A DNA stretch of 64,000 bases from Gelidibacter sediminis (GCF_004364975.1 NZ_SOBW01000008.1:742610-806609), one strand, 5' to 3'. Positions 54,596-63,531 are shown, counted from the first letter of the stretch. Numbers and translations are program-made. Notes: generated from the letters alone by a model not told the origin.

Positions 54596-55078
54596 ATGAA
54601 AAAAATAGGAATTATAATTCTCGTAGCATCACTTTTCATGTCATGCTCTTTATCAAAAGTAGAGAAATCTGCTCGAAAAACTGTTGATGGTAATTGGGTA
54701 CTCAACTCCGTTACTTATGACACGCCAGGCGTTTTCAATACTGTTTTATTGAATGATGCAACAGCGTCTTGCTTTGAAGATAGTCAATGGTTTTTTAGAT
54801 CCAACAATAGTACCGGAACTTATAACATTATAAATACCGATTGCTCAACTGGAGTCAGAAACTTTAGATGGGCCGCAAATGAGATTGGAAAAGATACGGG
54901 TAACTTTGATTTTACCTTAAAATTTACAGATGCTAAATTTAAAGATATACAGGAAGATACCGGCTATCGAATGAATTTGAAATACCTAGATGATAACAGT
55001 ATGCAAATTACCCAAACCGTACAATTTGAAGGAAAGCCCTTTAAGATCAATTTAAACTTTACAAGAACAACTTTATAA
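54596..55078 (+). CDS. Lipocalin-like lipoprotein
   Basis: 160 residues. Lipobox in LVASLFMSCSLSK (Cys17), then a β-barrel-like domain opening with VDGNWVLNSVTYDTPG and holding NSTGTYNIINTDC and MNLKYLDDNSMQITQTVQFEGKPFKINLNFTRT. This is the lipocalin-like domain pattern of many Bacteroidota lipoproteins. It is followed 10 bases later by an OmpA lipoprotein gene, so both are probably co-expressed envelope proteins. Confidence 0.82.
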   Translation: MKKIGIIILVASLFMSCSLSKVEKSARKTVDGNWVLNSVTYDTPGVFNTVLLNDATASCFEDSQWFFRSNNSTGTYNIINTDCSTGVRNFRWAANEIGKDTGNFDFTLKFTDAKFKDIQEDTGYRMNLKYLDDNSMQITQTVQFEGKPFKINLNFTRTTL

Positions 55079-55088
55079 ACTTAAACAC

Positions 55089-55781
55089 ATGAAAAATACG
55101 ATAAAAACAATTGCATTACTATTTATGGTAACTGCATTAGTAAGCTGCGATGCCACCAGAAATGCTAATAATAAGCAGAAAGGAACAGTCATTGGGGCGT
55201 CTAGTGGCGCTGTAATTGGTGGGGTTATAGGAAATAATGTTGGTGACAAGAACAACACCGCTTTAGGTGCCATTATTGGTGCGGTAGTTGGAGGAGTAGC
55301 AGGAAATTATATAGGTGACCGGATGGATCGTCAAGCGGAACGCATAGAACAAGAAATTCCGGGTGCTCAAGTAGAGCGCGTAGGTGAAGGAATCAACGTC
55401 GTGTTTGATGAAAGTAGTGGGGTGTATTTTGATACTAATAAATATAATATCAATAGTGCCTCCTCAGCAACATTAAACAAATTAGCTGGGATCTTTAAGG
55501 AATATCCAGATACTAATATTTTAGTGGAAGGTCATACCGATAGTACAGGGCCTTACGATTTTAATATGACCTTATCTAAACAACGCGCAGGTGCTGTTAC
55601 ATCCTACTTATCAAGTCAAGGTATTTCATCAGGACGCTTTACAACCAATTGGTATGGTCCTAATCAGCCGAAGTATGATAATTCCACTACAGAGGGTAGG
55701 GCAAAAAATAGACGTGTAGAATTAGCGATTATTGCCAATGATAAAATGAAGAAAGAAGCAATGGAAAAAGCGGGTGATTAA
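55089..55781 (+). CDS. OmpA-domain lipoprotein with glycine zipper
   Basis: 230 residues. Lipobox ALVSCDATRN, a glycine-zipper segment (GTVIGASSGAVIGGVIGNNVG; GAIIGAVVGGVAGNYIGDRMD), then a C-terminal OmpA peptidoglycan-binding domain with VYFDTNKYNINSASSATLNKLAGIF and ILVEGHTDSTGPYDFNMTLSKQRAGAVTSYL ending NRRVELAI. It is lipid-anchored in the outer membrane and ties it to peptidoglycan. Operon with the lipocalin-like gene, ending at a strong terminator. Confidence 0.94.
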   Translation: MKNTIKTIALLFMVTALVSCDATRNANNKQKGTVIGASSGAVIGGVIGNNVGDKNNTALGAIIGAVVGGVAGNYIGDRMDRQAERIEQEIPGAQVERVGEGINVVFDESSGVYFDTNKYNINSASSATLNKLAGIFKEYPDTNILVEGHTDSTGPYDFNMTLSKQRAGAVTSYLSSQGISSGRFTTNWYGPNQPKYDNSTTEGRAKNRRVELAIIANDKMKKEAMEKAGD

Positions 55782-55810
55782 ACTAATACCTATAATCTCT
55801 TTTAAGACAA

Positions 55811-55837
55811 AAACAGCCCTTAAAGGGCTGTTTTTTT
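55811..55837. terminator. Bidirectional terminator between convergent genes
   Basis: A 10-bp perfect stem (AAACAGCCCT with AGGGCTGTTT) with a three-base TAA loop at 55821-55823. T-rich tail on the plus strand, matching A-rich flank for the minus strand. It lies between the OmpA lipoprotein (plus) and MscS-family (minus) stops. Confidence 0.9.
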
Positions 55838-57089
55838 ATGGTTTATGGTTTGTATTAAATAGGATGGGTGACAGCTCAAACATTTCTAAATCGAAATATG
55901 AAATTGCTGCGATAACATGATCAAAAATATCAGACATAATATATTCATAGTTCACCCAACGTTTATCACTACTAAAAGCATAAATTTCTAGAGGAATACC
56001 TTGTGCGGTGGGCTCCAATTGCCGCACCATTATCGTCATGTCTTTATTAATGCCAGAATGACGTTCAATATAGGTTTGAATGTACTTTCTAAAAACTCCT
56101 AAATTGGTCAGGTTACGCCCGTTAATTAATGTTGATTTATCTACCTTATTAGATGTATTGTAGTCTAATAGCTCATTTTGCTTAGTGGTAAGATAAGCAG
56201 ATATGAGTTCAATTTTTTTGAGATTTTCAATTTCATCATCAGTAAGATAATGAACACTTTTTGATTTAATAAGTATTGATCTTTTAATACGTCTACCGCC
56301 TGAAGATTGCATACCTCGCCAATTCTTGAACGATTCTGAGATAATCGCATAAGTTGGAATATTAGTAATGGTCATGTCAAAGTTTTGAACTTGAACAGTG
56401 GAGAGATTTATCTCAATAACATCTCCATCAGCACCATATTTTTCCATCGTAATCCAGTCGCCAATTCTTAAGGTATCATTTATAGCCACCTGAATACTAG
56501 CAACAAATCCTAGGATGGTGTCCTTAAATATCAATAATAAAATTGCAGATGCAGCACCTATAGTGGTAAAAAATTTAAGGAATGATAGATCTATAATCGT
56601 AGCTAATATTGAAGCTGCACCTATAACCCATACAAATAGCATTACTACCTGAATATAACTGTCTATAGGTTTGTCCCTTAATCGGGGTAAGGTTTTAAAA
56701 TACGATTCTAAACTTCTGAGAACGCTTCTAACAATCCATATGGTAAGTAAAATTCCGTAAACTTTAAGTGCCATAAGTATAAAGGACTCGAAGTGCGGAT
56801 AATCGTAAAACACTATGGGAAATAACTTTATTGTAATTAAGAGGGGCACCAAATGCGCAATATTCCGTGGCGCTTTATGACTTACTAATAAGTCATCAAA
56901 TTGGGTACTTGAACGTTGGGCAAATTTATTGAACGTTTGCACTAAAATTTTCCGTGTAACGTAATCTGAAACAAAAATGATTACACACAAAATTAATAGT
57001 AACGTAAGCATGTTCATAAATGTTGCCCACTGATCAGTGAAGCCTAGACCAAGAAAGTAATCACAAAAAATATGAGTGTATTCCGACAT
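55836..57089 (-). CDS. MscS-family channel, YbdG/MscM-like
   Basis: 417 residues. About five helices, with the pore region FFTTIGAASAILLLIFKDTILGFVASIQVAINDTLRIGDWI, then GADGDVIEINLSTVQVQNFDMTITNIPTYAIISESFKNWRGMQSSGGRRIKRSI. The WRGM..SGGRRIKR stretch and long C-terminal domain with GIPLEIYAFSSDKRWVNYEYI identify the YbdG (miniconductance) branch. It overlaps the start region of the DUF3817 gene by one base. Confidence 0.94.
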   Translation of the reverse strand: MSEYTHIFCDYFLGLGFTDQWATFMNMLTLLLILCVIIFVSDYVTRKILVQTFNKFAQRSSTQFDDLLVSHKAPRNIAHLVPLLITIKLFPIVFYDYPHFESFILMALKVYGILLTIWIVRSVLRSLESYFKTLPRLRDKPIDSYIQVVMLFVWVIGAASILATIIDLSFLKFFTTIGAASAILLLIFKDTILGFVASIQVAINDTLRIGDWITMEKYGADGDVIEINLSTVQVQNFDMTITNIPTYAIISESFKNWRGMQSSGGRRIKRSILIKSKSVHYLTDDEIENLKKIELISAYLTTKQNELLDYNTSNKVDKSTLINGRNLTNLGVFRKYIQTYIERHSGINKDMTIMVRQLEPTAQGIPLEIYAFSSDKRWVNYEYIMSDIFDHVIAAISYFDLEMFELSPILFNTNHKP

Positions 57090-57385
57090 TATGCGGTTTG
57101 GTTTAAATATTTACGTTCAATGTAAAATGTTGCAAACGGAATAAGTGATGCCAATAGTACAATACCTAGTGTTTTAAAGGACCACTTTAATTTAGATCCT
57201 ACCAATAGGGCTAAAATGACATAGGCAATAAATAATAAACCGTGCGTCATACCGATAGGATAGAGTAGGGTCTCGTAAATTTCTGGTTGAAAAGGTTTCA
57301 CCAATAACATGTTACCAAATAAGACTAAATAGGAAATACCTTCCAAAATGGCAACAAATTTGAAGCTTTTTAATAGTGTGAACAT
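57089..57385 (-). CDS. DUF3817 small integral membrane protein
   Basis: 98 residues from the ATG at 57385. An upstream in-frame Met at 57406 is rejected because the promoter -7 element TATTTTTG (57411-57404) overlaps it. Three helices: FKFVAILEGISYLVLFGNMLL, the conserved GMTHGLLFIAYVILALLVG, and WSFKTLGIVLLASLIPFATFYIERKYL. The EG.S...L..MP and HG.LF..Y pattern is that of DUF3817 (YdzA). Function unknown. It is coupled to the MscS gene downstream, suggesting a membrane-related role. Confidence 0.88.
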   Translation of the reverse strand: MFTLLKSFKFVAILEGISYLVLFGNMLLVKPFQPEIYETLLYPIGMTHGLLFIAYVILALLVGSKLKWSFKTLGIVLLASLIPFATFYIERKYLNQTA

Positions 57386-57403
57386 GGCAATAAAATTTTT
57401 ATG

Positions 57404-57411
57404 CAAAAATA
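57404..57411 (-). promoter_or_regulatory. -7 promoter element that decides the DUF3817 start
   Basis: Minus strand TATTTTTG, an exact TAnnTTTG match, overlaps the upstream Met codon (57406-57404). A transcript starting about 6 bases downstream would exclude that Met and use the ATG at 57385. Confidence 0.5.
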
Positions 57412-57525
57412 CCTATGTTATCCTGTATAAGCTAATTTTAACAGGAGAAAATAGGGTATTTGCATTTGGCATTTATACGGTAAGATAGCTGACCATTATA
57501 TCGAAAAAAGAACGATATTCAGCTT

Positions 57526-57978
57526 TTATTCTGATAAGTATAACCATTCAAAATGGTCTTCATTTTTGAGTGATTTTATTCGTGTAAAACCGTTTTTGAC
57601 GTAAAATTGATGTAATCGATTTTCTTCAGTCAGCAGAAAATATTTTTCATGCGCTTCAGCTTTCTTAAGTTGGGTAAGCCAGTAAGAACCCAAATTATTG
57701 CTGCGTTTGTGTTTTGCAATCCAAATAAATCCAAGATAGAGATAGCCCTTGCTAAACCAATAATTTGCTTCATCCTCAAAATATGTAAAGTTTGGAGGGC
57801 AAGCAGAAAACATGATGCCACCTCCTATAATGATATCGTTCTCTTCAATAATATAAATTTTGGCAACAGATTCATAATCCTTCCAATATGGAGCGATTTC
57901 TTTTTGCCATTCTGATGGTAACATATCAAAGAATTGTTGGGGTTCTGTAGTGAGCTGTCTAAAAGTTAGGGAATCCAT
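57526..57978 (-). CDS. GNAT-family N-acetyltransferase
   Basis: 150 residues. The fold shows FRQLTTEPQQFFDMLPSEWQKEIAPYW, YIIEENDIIIGGGIMFSACP, the β4 strand YLYLGFIWIAKHKRSNNLGSYWLTQLKKAEA (acetyl-CoA loop RSNNLG) and FLLTEENRLHQFYVKNGFTRIK, where FYVKNGF is the typical GNAT ending. The substrate is unknown. It stands alone between the DUF3817 and PurD-like genes. Confidence 0.85.
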   Translation of the reverse strand: MDSLTFRQLTTEPQQFFDMLPSEWQKEIAPYWKDYESVAKIYIIEENDIIIGGGIMFSACPPNFTYFEDEANYWFSKGYLYLGFIWIAKHKRSNNLGSYWLTQLKKAEAHEKYFLLTEENRLHQFYVKNGFTRIKSLKNEDHFEWLYLSE

Positions 57979-58041
57979 GTTTTTAATTTATTGCTATTAA
58001 TATAAAGGGTATAAAGTTAAATATTTTAAGATGAATACAAA

Positions 58042-59337
58042 CTATAATAGACCCCAAGACCACAATCGATCAGAATCTTCAAACCAACGGTCGCCTATAT
58101 CTGTCCTGTAATAGCCATTATTTACAATAATATTGCTGATTCTATTATACATCATCTTTTGCGCATCTTTCATGGTAATTCCTGTTCCTGTTACTAAAAG
58201 GGCAATACCCGTGTTTCCCGTAATCAACCATTCATCATTAACTTTTTTAAGGTGCATTGGATGGACACCTTCTTTTAAATCTTTTCTAAAAACCACTACA
58301 GCATCCTTAGAAAATAATTCGAAAGTTTTTTTATCATTATAAGGAAAAGGTGGTACTACTATAAAAGCGCCCACTTGAAAGCCTTTTTTAGTGGAAATTT
58401 TAAAATTCTGACCTGTAGCCACTTTATAGAGCAGTTCTCCTATAGGCTCATTAATGCCCGCACGTTGGATAAATATTTGAGGAAATCCAAATCGGGAGGT
58501 GAATTCAAGAGGATAAATACCGTTACCATTTACAATACAGTTAATGTCAATATGTCCTATAAAATGTTGTTTAGCTAAAGTGGCTTCGAATTTTTTAAGC
58601 GTGGCGTCAAAAATTGGGGATTGATTCACCCAAAACATGCTTGAGCCCATTTCGCCAGTAGACACCCCTAATTCTTTAGGGAATAGTTTTTTATGTTCAA
58701 AGGTAATATTGATGGGCTTGAGAAATTCTATGCCATTAAAAAAAGCAGAGACTGAAATTTCTACCCCTTTAACTTTTTTCTGGAGTTGGAAATTCCCAAA
58801 ATCATTTCCCCAAGATTTGTCATAGGCTCTTAAAACACGTATGACGTCAAGACCTTCGTCATCACTTCCAACAAATAACAATTGCTTTAATTCTTGGGTT
58901 TCACCAGAGGGTTTTACAACGTAGGCATCAGGATTGTTCTCAACATAGGTAATGGCATCCTGAAAACTTTCAAACTCCCTAAACGGCAAGGTTTTTATTT
59001 TGTGTTTTTGAAGTTCCTGTTGTCCAAAATTTCGATCCAACTCAAGTCTATCGGTATATTCACTTCCACCAAATACAACCTTCCCAGATGTTCTTAGGGC
59101 CGAACATTCTTTTCCAAAACCCGTATAATCAAAAATGAGTATATCAGCCCATTCTATGTGCTTCTTCCAATCCTTAACTTTTTTTATAAAGCCAGAACCA
59201 ATTTCTTTTGACGGTTTATCCTCAATGTATAGTTTAACATCGTGTCCTTCATTTTTAGTGGTATATGCAATATCAAGAATCTCGCCCCAACGAGAAACGA
59301 ACAGGAAGTTCTTTGGTAAGCTGTTGTGCTTTTTCAA
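58042..59337 (-). CDS. PurD-like ATP-grasp protein
   Basis: 431 residues. An N-terminal Rossmann-like domain (FLFVSRWGEILDIAYTTKNEGHDVKLYIED), an ATP-grasp fold with FREFESFQDAITYVENNPDAYVVKPSGE, EISVSAFFNGIEFLKPINITFEHKKLF and FIGHIDINCIVNGNGIYPLEFTSRFGFPQIFIQ, then a C-terminal domain like the GARS C-domain (TGNTGIALLVTGTG; MKDAQKMMYNRISNIIVNNGYYRTDIG). It resembles phosphoribosylglycinamide synthetase but lacks its usual start GxGGREHA, so it is probably a paralogue with another amine substrate, not housekeeping PurD. It stands alone. Confidence 0.78.
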   Translation of the reverse strand: MKKHNSLPKNFLFVSRWGEILDIAYTTKNEGHDVKLYIEDKPSKEIGSGFIKKVKDWKKHIEWADILIFDYTGFGKECSALRTSGKVVFGGSEYTDRLELDRNFGQQELQKHKIKTLPFREFESFQDAITYVENNPDAYVVKPSGETQELKQLLFVGSDDEGLDVIRVLRAYDKSWGNDFGNFQLQKKVKGVEISVSAFFNGIEFLKPINITFEHKKLFPKELGVSTGEMGSSMFWVNQSPIFDATLKKFEATLAKQHFIGHIDINCIVNGNGIYPLEFTSRFGFPQIFIQRAGINEPIGELLYKVATGQNFKISTKKGFQVGAFIVVPPFPYNDKKTFELFSKDAVVVFRKDLKEGVHPMHLKKVNDEWLITGNTGIALLVTGTGITMKDAQKMMYNRISNIIVNNGYYRTDIGDRWFEDSDRLWSWGLL

Positions 59338-59419
59338 GGTGTTTTTATAATGAATTATGTCTTACGAAATTACTCAATTATTCGATTGGAAAAATAAATT
59401 AACAACCAATTTAAAAATA

Positions 59420-59449
59420 AAAGAGACTGTTAGAAATAACAGTCTCTTT
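59420..59449 (-). terminator. Terminator after the OmpA/MotB-like gene
   Basis: A 13-bp perfect stem (59420-59432 with 59437-59449) closed by a GAAA loop. On the minus strand it is followed by TTATTTTTAA. It lies 26 bases past the stop of the minus-strand OmpA gene. Confidence 0.88.
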
Positions 59450-59475
59450 AGGATTAATTAATTAAAAAATAATGC

Positions 59476-60309
59476 CTATTCTTCAGTTCCCATTAGGGCA
59501 AAGAATTTATCTAAATTAGGAAGAATCACAATACGCGTTCTTCTATTTTTAGCTCTATTATCATTTGTGTCATTCTCAGCAATTGGCTTGTAAGAACTTC
59601 TACCTGCTGCAATCATTTTTTCTGGTGCAACACCATAGTCATCTTGTAACTTTCTAACAACTGAAGTGGCACGCAACACACTTAAATCCCAGTTATCTGC
59701 AATTTTACTTGTACGGATGCTTCTTGAGTCTGTATGACCTTCAACCATAACCTCTACACTTGGTTCTGAATTGATGACATTAGCCAATTTTTGTAAAATA
59801 TCATTTGCTTTGTTGCTAACTTTATAACTAGCTGTGTTGAATAACATTTTATCAGAAATTGAAATCATCACGACCGTTTCATTAATGTCTATTGAAATAT
59901 CTTCATCTTCATTAAGTTCACTATTGTCTAATGATTTATTCAGGTTATAAGACAACGCAAGATTCATAGAATCTTTTAAAGTCTTTGCTTCTGCTAATTT
60001 AGCCTGATCTACATTCTGCAATGTTTTACGCATTGCTTTTTTAGTATCATTTGAAATCACTGCAATATTGTCAACGTTTACAAGCATAGCATCATTCTCC
60101 TCTGTAAGGGAATTGATTTTTTTATTGTAACTGTCAACACGAGCTTGTATAGCATCAAACTTAGCTTCAAGATCTTCTTTTTCTACTCTCGTCTTAGTTA
60201 GTTCACTCTTTATTTGGCCATTTTCTTGCTCAAGAGCAACATATTTCTTTTTAGAAACACACGAGGTAAACATTATAACGGTGAATACTGCAATTGAAAT
60301 TTTTTTCAT
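59476..60309 (-). CDS. OmpA-domain lipoprotein with coiled coil
   Basis: 277 residues. Lipobox VIMFTSCVSKKKY, then a coiled coil of about 90 residues (LEQENGQIKSELTKTRVEKEDLEAKFDAIQARVDSYNKKINSLTEENDAM), then an OmpA/MotB C-terminal domain (MLFNTASYKVSNKANDILQKLANVI; VMVEGHTDSRSIRT; GRSSYKPIAENDTNDNRAKNRRTRIVILP). It links the outer membrane to peptidoglycan. The coiled coil may set spacing across the periplasm. It has its own strong terminator. Confidence 0.93.
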   Translation of the reverse strand: MKKISIAVFTVIMFTSCVSKKKYVALEQENGQIKSELTKTRVEKEDLEAKFDAIQARVDSYNKKINSLTEENDAMLVNVDNIAVISNDTKKAMRKTLQNVDQAKLAEAKTLKDSMNLALSYNLNKSLDNSELNEDEDISIDINETVVMISISDKMLFNTASYKVSNKANDILQKLANVINSEPSVEVMVEGHTDSRSIRTSKIADNWDLSVLRATSVVRKLQDDYGVAPEKMIAAGRSSYKPIAENDTNDNRAKNRRTRIVILPNLDKFFALMGTEE

Positions 60310-60505
60310 AATTATAAATTTATTGGTTTAGTATATGTACGATCAGCTATGCCTTATAGACGTAATGGCTTCTCATATTTTTGATTATTTTAACATTTTG
60401 CATTGTTAATGCAACAGGATCTGTTAGTTAAGTGTTTTCTGTCATTTTATTTTTTTTTAGATAAAGTTAAACTGTGTAATGAATTGCGAGTAGGCTCTCT
60501 CATAT

Positions 60506-61429
60506 TTAGGGCTCTGAATCTTTGCTTCCTTGGGTTACAGAGGTTTCGCTTTTTTCCAATCTTACTGGAAATCCTTTCTCGCCACCGTAAAGTTTTATTT
60601 CTTGGATATCGGCTGGTAGGTAATAGCCATTATCCTCTAATGCTTCTTTAATATTCCTAACCACGTTTCCTTTAGTAATCAATGCCATTCTCCTAAAATC
60701 GGTGGTATCAACCCAAAAATAGACCTTTAGGTTAACCGTGCTTGTCGCAAGTTCATCTTCTATGACAAAATTTACGTGTTCAGGATCTTCGATCACATTC
60801 GGCTCTTTTTTTAAGGCATTCATAATGGTTTGTTTTGCCCCTTCTATATTATCTTCATAGGCGATTCCAATTATAAAATTCCATCTATAAAAGCCATCTT
60901 CAGTATAGTTGGTTACGGGTTTTGTTAAGACATCACTATTTGGTATATAAACATCCTTTCCATCAAAAGTTTTTAGTTTAGTATACCTAAACTCCAAATT
61001 TTTGACTTTACCAAAGTTATCTCCTATTTCAACCGTATCATTTACATCAAATGGTCTGTTGAATGCCAATATCACCCCTGCAATAAAATTTTCACCGATA
61101 TCCTTAAATGCGAAACCTAAAACTAAAGCGCTAGCTCCCGCAGCAGTCAGTATGGCCGTTGCAATTCCACCCAGTCCGGCAGATCTTAACGCAATCATGA
61201 TGGCGAATATAATGAGCACATACTTAATTGCCTGACCCAAAAATTTACTCATAAGTGGATCGTGGGTTCTATCAGATATGCGCCGTCTTGCAAACTGACC
61301 AATCCATCCGGCTATAAGGGAACCTAACACTACAATTAATACACCAACCCCGATACCTGGAAGTTGGTCTATAAAGTTGTTATAAAAGTTAATGAAAGAC
61401 TCTGTTACCGTTTTTGTATCGTATTGCAT
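60506..61429 (-). CDS. MscS-family mechanosensitive channel (third copy)
   Basis: 307 residues. Three N-terminal helices with the pore helix GIATAILTAAGASALVLGFAFKDIGENFIAGVILAFNRPFDVNDTVE, then the β domain VKNLEFRYTKLKTFDGKDVYIPNSDVLTKPVTNYTEDGFYRW and a C-terminal αβ domain (ALEDNGYYLPADIQEIKLYGGEKGFPV). FKDIGENFIAG differs from the LQGTLSNTISG and FKDTILGFVAS versions in the two other copies. The 196 bases downstream of it, before the OmpA gene, show no gene. Confidence 0.94.
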   Translation of the reverse strand: MQYDTKTVTESFINFYNNFIDQLPGIGVGVLIVVLGSLIAGWIGQFARRRISDRTHDPLMSKFLGQAIKYVLIIFAIMIALRSAGLGGIATAILTAAGASALVLGFAFKDIGENFIAGVILAFNRPFDVNDTVEIGDNFGKVKNLEFRYTKLKTFDGKDVYIPNSDVLTKPVTNYTEDGFYRWNFIIGIAYEDNIEGAKQTIMNALKKEPNVIEDPEHVNFVIEDELATSTVNLKVYFWVDTTDFRRMALITKGNVVRNIKEALEDNGYYLPADIQEIKLYGGEKGFPVRLEKSETSVTQGSKDSEP

Positions 61430-61460
61430 AGGTTTATATAAGTGACACTACTTTTATAGC

Positions 61461-61763
61461 TCAATCTATCTCTGTTGAATCTGTTTCCTCCAAATGTTCA
61501 TTTCCTGGACCACCTTGACTGTAGAGTTGATTTTCTTCATCTTTCAATTTTCTTTTGGAGTTAGTATTTGGTTGTTCCCTACCGGGAATATCCAAATCCT
61601 TTCCTTCAAAATCTACGGGCATAGTTCTATTATCATCATCCAAAAACGCGTCATCACCCCCGTCTGTTCTAAGATGTTTTTTCTTATCGCCAAGAATTTC
61701 TTTATCATGTTTGGTGACGTCTGAATTATATGTTTTTTTCTCTTTATTATCCATAGTTGTCAT
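61461..61763 (-). CDS. Small acidic disordered protein
   Basis: 100 residues, strongly polar with almost no hydrophobic core: DNKEKKTYNSDVTKHDKEILGDKKKHLRTDGGDDAFLDDDNRTMPVDFEGKDLDIPGREQ and SQGGPGNEHLEETDSTEID. The VDFEGKDLDIPGRE segment is the only part that looks conserved. It is 31 bases upstream of an MscS-family gene in the same direction, so it is probably its operon partner. It could be a stress or desiccation-type protein, but this is a guess. Function unknown. Confidence 0.72.
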   Translation of the reverse strand: MTTMDNKEKKTYNSDVTKHDKEILGDKKKHLRTDGGDDAFLDDDNRTMPVDFEGKDLDIPGREQPNTNSKRKLKDEENQLYSQGGPGNEHLEETDSTEID

Positions 61764-62113
61764 ATTTATAATTTCCTGTTTCTAAGATACAGCGGTATTA
61801 GTTTAACATTTAACCGGTTCGATAGTAATCTTAATGCTATAAGAATCAACAGACGTCTGTGGTGAGTTTGAGATGAGTTCAGTTTTAAATGGGTTGCATC
61901 AATCAATTAGCTTTTAAGGTTATAATTTTGAATTGTTGGTATACTCACGTCGTGGTAAGCGTTTTTTACACAACGCAACACAAACAACTCATCTATAAAG
62001 TGAAGTAAATCACTAAAGATTGAGAGAGATGCAGTTGATCAGTCAACTTACTGTTTAAGCATTTAATAGGCAACGCCAGCATCATTTTTAAACAACACAC
62101 ACAATTAGACACT
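61764..62113. other. 350-base divergent intergenic region
   Basis: It lies between the small acidic protein (minus) and the aldehyde dehydrogenase (plus). TAATTTTG at 61923-61930 matches the TAnnTTTG -7 element on the plus strand; TTG at 61894-61896 is 26 bases upstream, slightly too far for an ideal -33 box. If it is used, the leader of the dehydrogenase mRNA is about 180 bases long. No ORF or RNA gene is recognised. Confidence 0.4.
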
Positions 62114-63508
62114 ATGAGTACAGATAAAAAAACATTTGCTACAGTCAATCCGGCAACTGAGGAGGAGATTGCAACCTATACATATATGACCAGCGAGACT
62201 GCGTTTAAAGCGGTGGAAGAGTGCCATAGCGCTTATCTCGAGTGGCGGACAAGGCCGGTTGAAGATCGAGCTAAAATTATTAAATCCATTGGAAAGGAAT
62301 TAATTAACCAAAAAGATAAATTGGCAAAATTGATGACTGAAGAGATGGGGAAGCTCTTAAGGCAAGGTCATCAAGAGATAGAGCTTTGTGCTGGCATTTG
62401 TGAGTTTACAGGTACTGAAGGTATTAAGTACCTTAAAGATGAGGAAAGAGATCTGGCTGAGGGCGGAAAAGGAATCATAACATACTCTCCAATAGGTGTT
62501 ATATATGGTATTCAGCCTTGGAATTTCCCAACTTATCAGGTCATTAGATATTCTATAGCCAATTTATTGGCAGGAAATGGTATTTTATTAAAACATGCTA
62601 AAAATGTAACTGGCTCAGCTTTGTTATTGCAAGAGATTTATAATACGGCTGGACTACCAAATGACTTGTTTAAGGTACTTATTGTAGACCATGACCTATC
62701 GGACAAAATAATTGAACATGATTTGGTGCGTGGCGTAACCTTAACCGGTAGCTCTGAAGCTGGCCGAATTATCGGAAAAAAAGCAGGTGCTGTGTTAAAG
62801 AAAACGGTTCTGGAATTAGGAAGTAATGATGCATATTTAGTGCTAGATGATGCTGACGTGGCATTGGCTGCAAAAACCTGTGTACAAGGTCGTATTTATA
62901 ACAATGGTGAAACTTGCGTTTCAGCAAAACGTTTTATTGTGACTGAAAAAGTATACGATCAATTTCGGGACGCTTTTATTGAGGGCATGAAAGCGATAGT
63001 GACTGGAGATCCTACTGAAAAATCTTCTAAGATGGGACCATTAGCTCGAAAAGATTTACGAAAAACGCTCCATGAACAAGTAGAAGAAAGTGTGAAAAAA
63101 GGTGCCAAAATTAGTTTGGGTGGAGTAATACCCGAAGGCAAAGGATATTATTATCCAGCAACAGTTTTAGAAAACGTCACCCCAGGACAACCAGCTTATG
63201 ATGATGAATTATTTGGACCTGTAGCATCCTTAATTAAGGCCAAAGACAATGAAGACGCCATGCGAATTGCCAATGATAGTCAATTTGGATTGGGTGGGGG
63301 CATATTTTCCAATAATGAGGATAAGGCCATCCAATTGGCAAGAGAGCATTTTGACACAGGAATGGTTAACATCAACTCATTCGGATTGGCAAGGCCAAAT
63401 ATGCCATTTGGAGGTATTAAAAATTCAGGATTTGGCAGAGAACATGGCGGATTTGGGATTCGTGAGTTTGTAAATGCAAAATCCATTTATATTCCAAGAA
63501 AAGATTAA
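62114..63508 (+). CDS. NAD(P)-dependent succinate-semialdehyde dehydrogenase-like aldehyde dehydrogenase
   Basis: 464 residues, ALDH superfamily. FATVNPATEEEIATY start, IQPWNFPTYQVIRYSIANLLAGNGILLKHA (cofactor site), the catalytic Glu in VLELGSNDAYLVLDDADV, the catalytic Cys in YNNGETCVSAKRFIV, and ending PFGGIKNSGFGREHGGFGIREFVN. The NGET.C.S.KR signature fits SSADH (GabD/Sad) members, which oxidise succinate semialdehyde to succinate. Other small aldehydes are possible. No GABA transaminase is nearby. Confidence 0.88.
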   Translation: MSTDKKTFATVNPATEEEIATYTYMTSETAFKAVEECHSAYLEWRTRPVEDRAKIIKSIGKELINQKDKLAKLMTEEMGKLLRQGHQEIELCAGICEFTGTEGIKYLKDEERDLAEGGKGIITYSPIGVIYGIQPWNFPTYQVIRYSIANLLAGNGILLKHAKNVTGSALLLQEIYNTAGLPNDLFKVLIVDHDLSDKIIEHDLVRGVTLTGSSEAGRIIGKKAGAVLKKTVLELGSNDAYLVLDDADVALAAKTCVQGRIYNNGETCVSAKRFIVTEKVYDQFRDAFIEGMKAIVTGDPTEKSSKMGPLARKDLRKTLHEQVEESVKKGAKISLGGVIPEGKGYYYPATVLENVTPGQPAYDDELFGPVASLIKAKDNEDAMRIANDSQFGLGGGIFSNNEDKAIQLAREHFDTGMVNINSFGLARPNMPFGGIKNSGFGREHGGFGIREFVNAKSIYIPRKD

Positions 63509-63531
63509 TCAATTATTTAAAATAAAATTTT

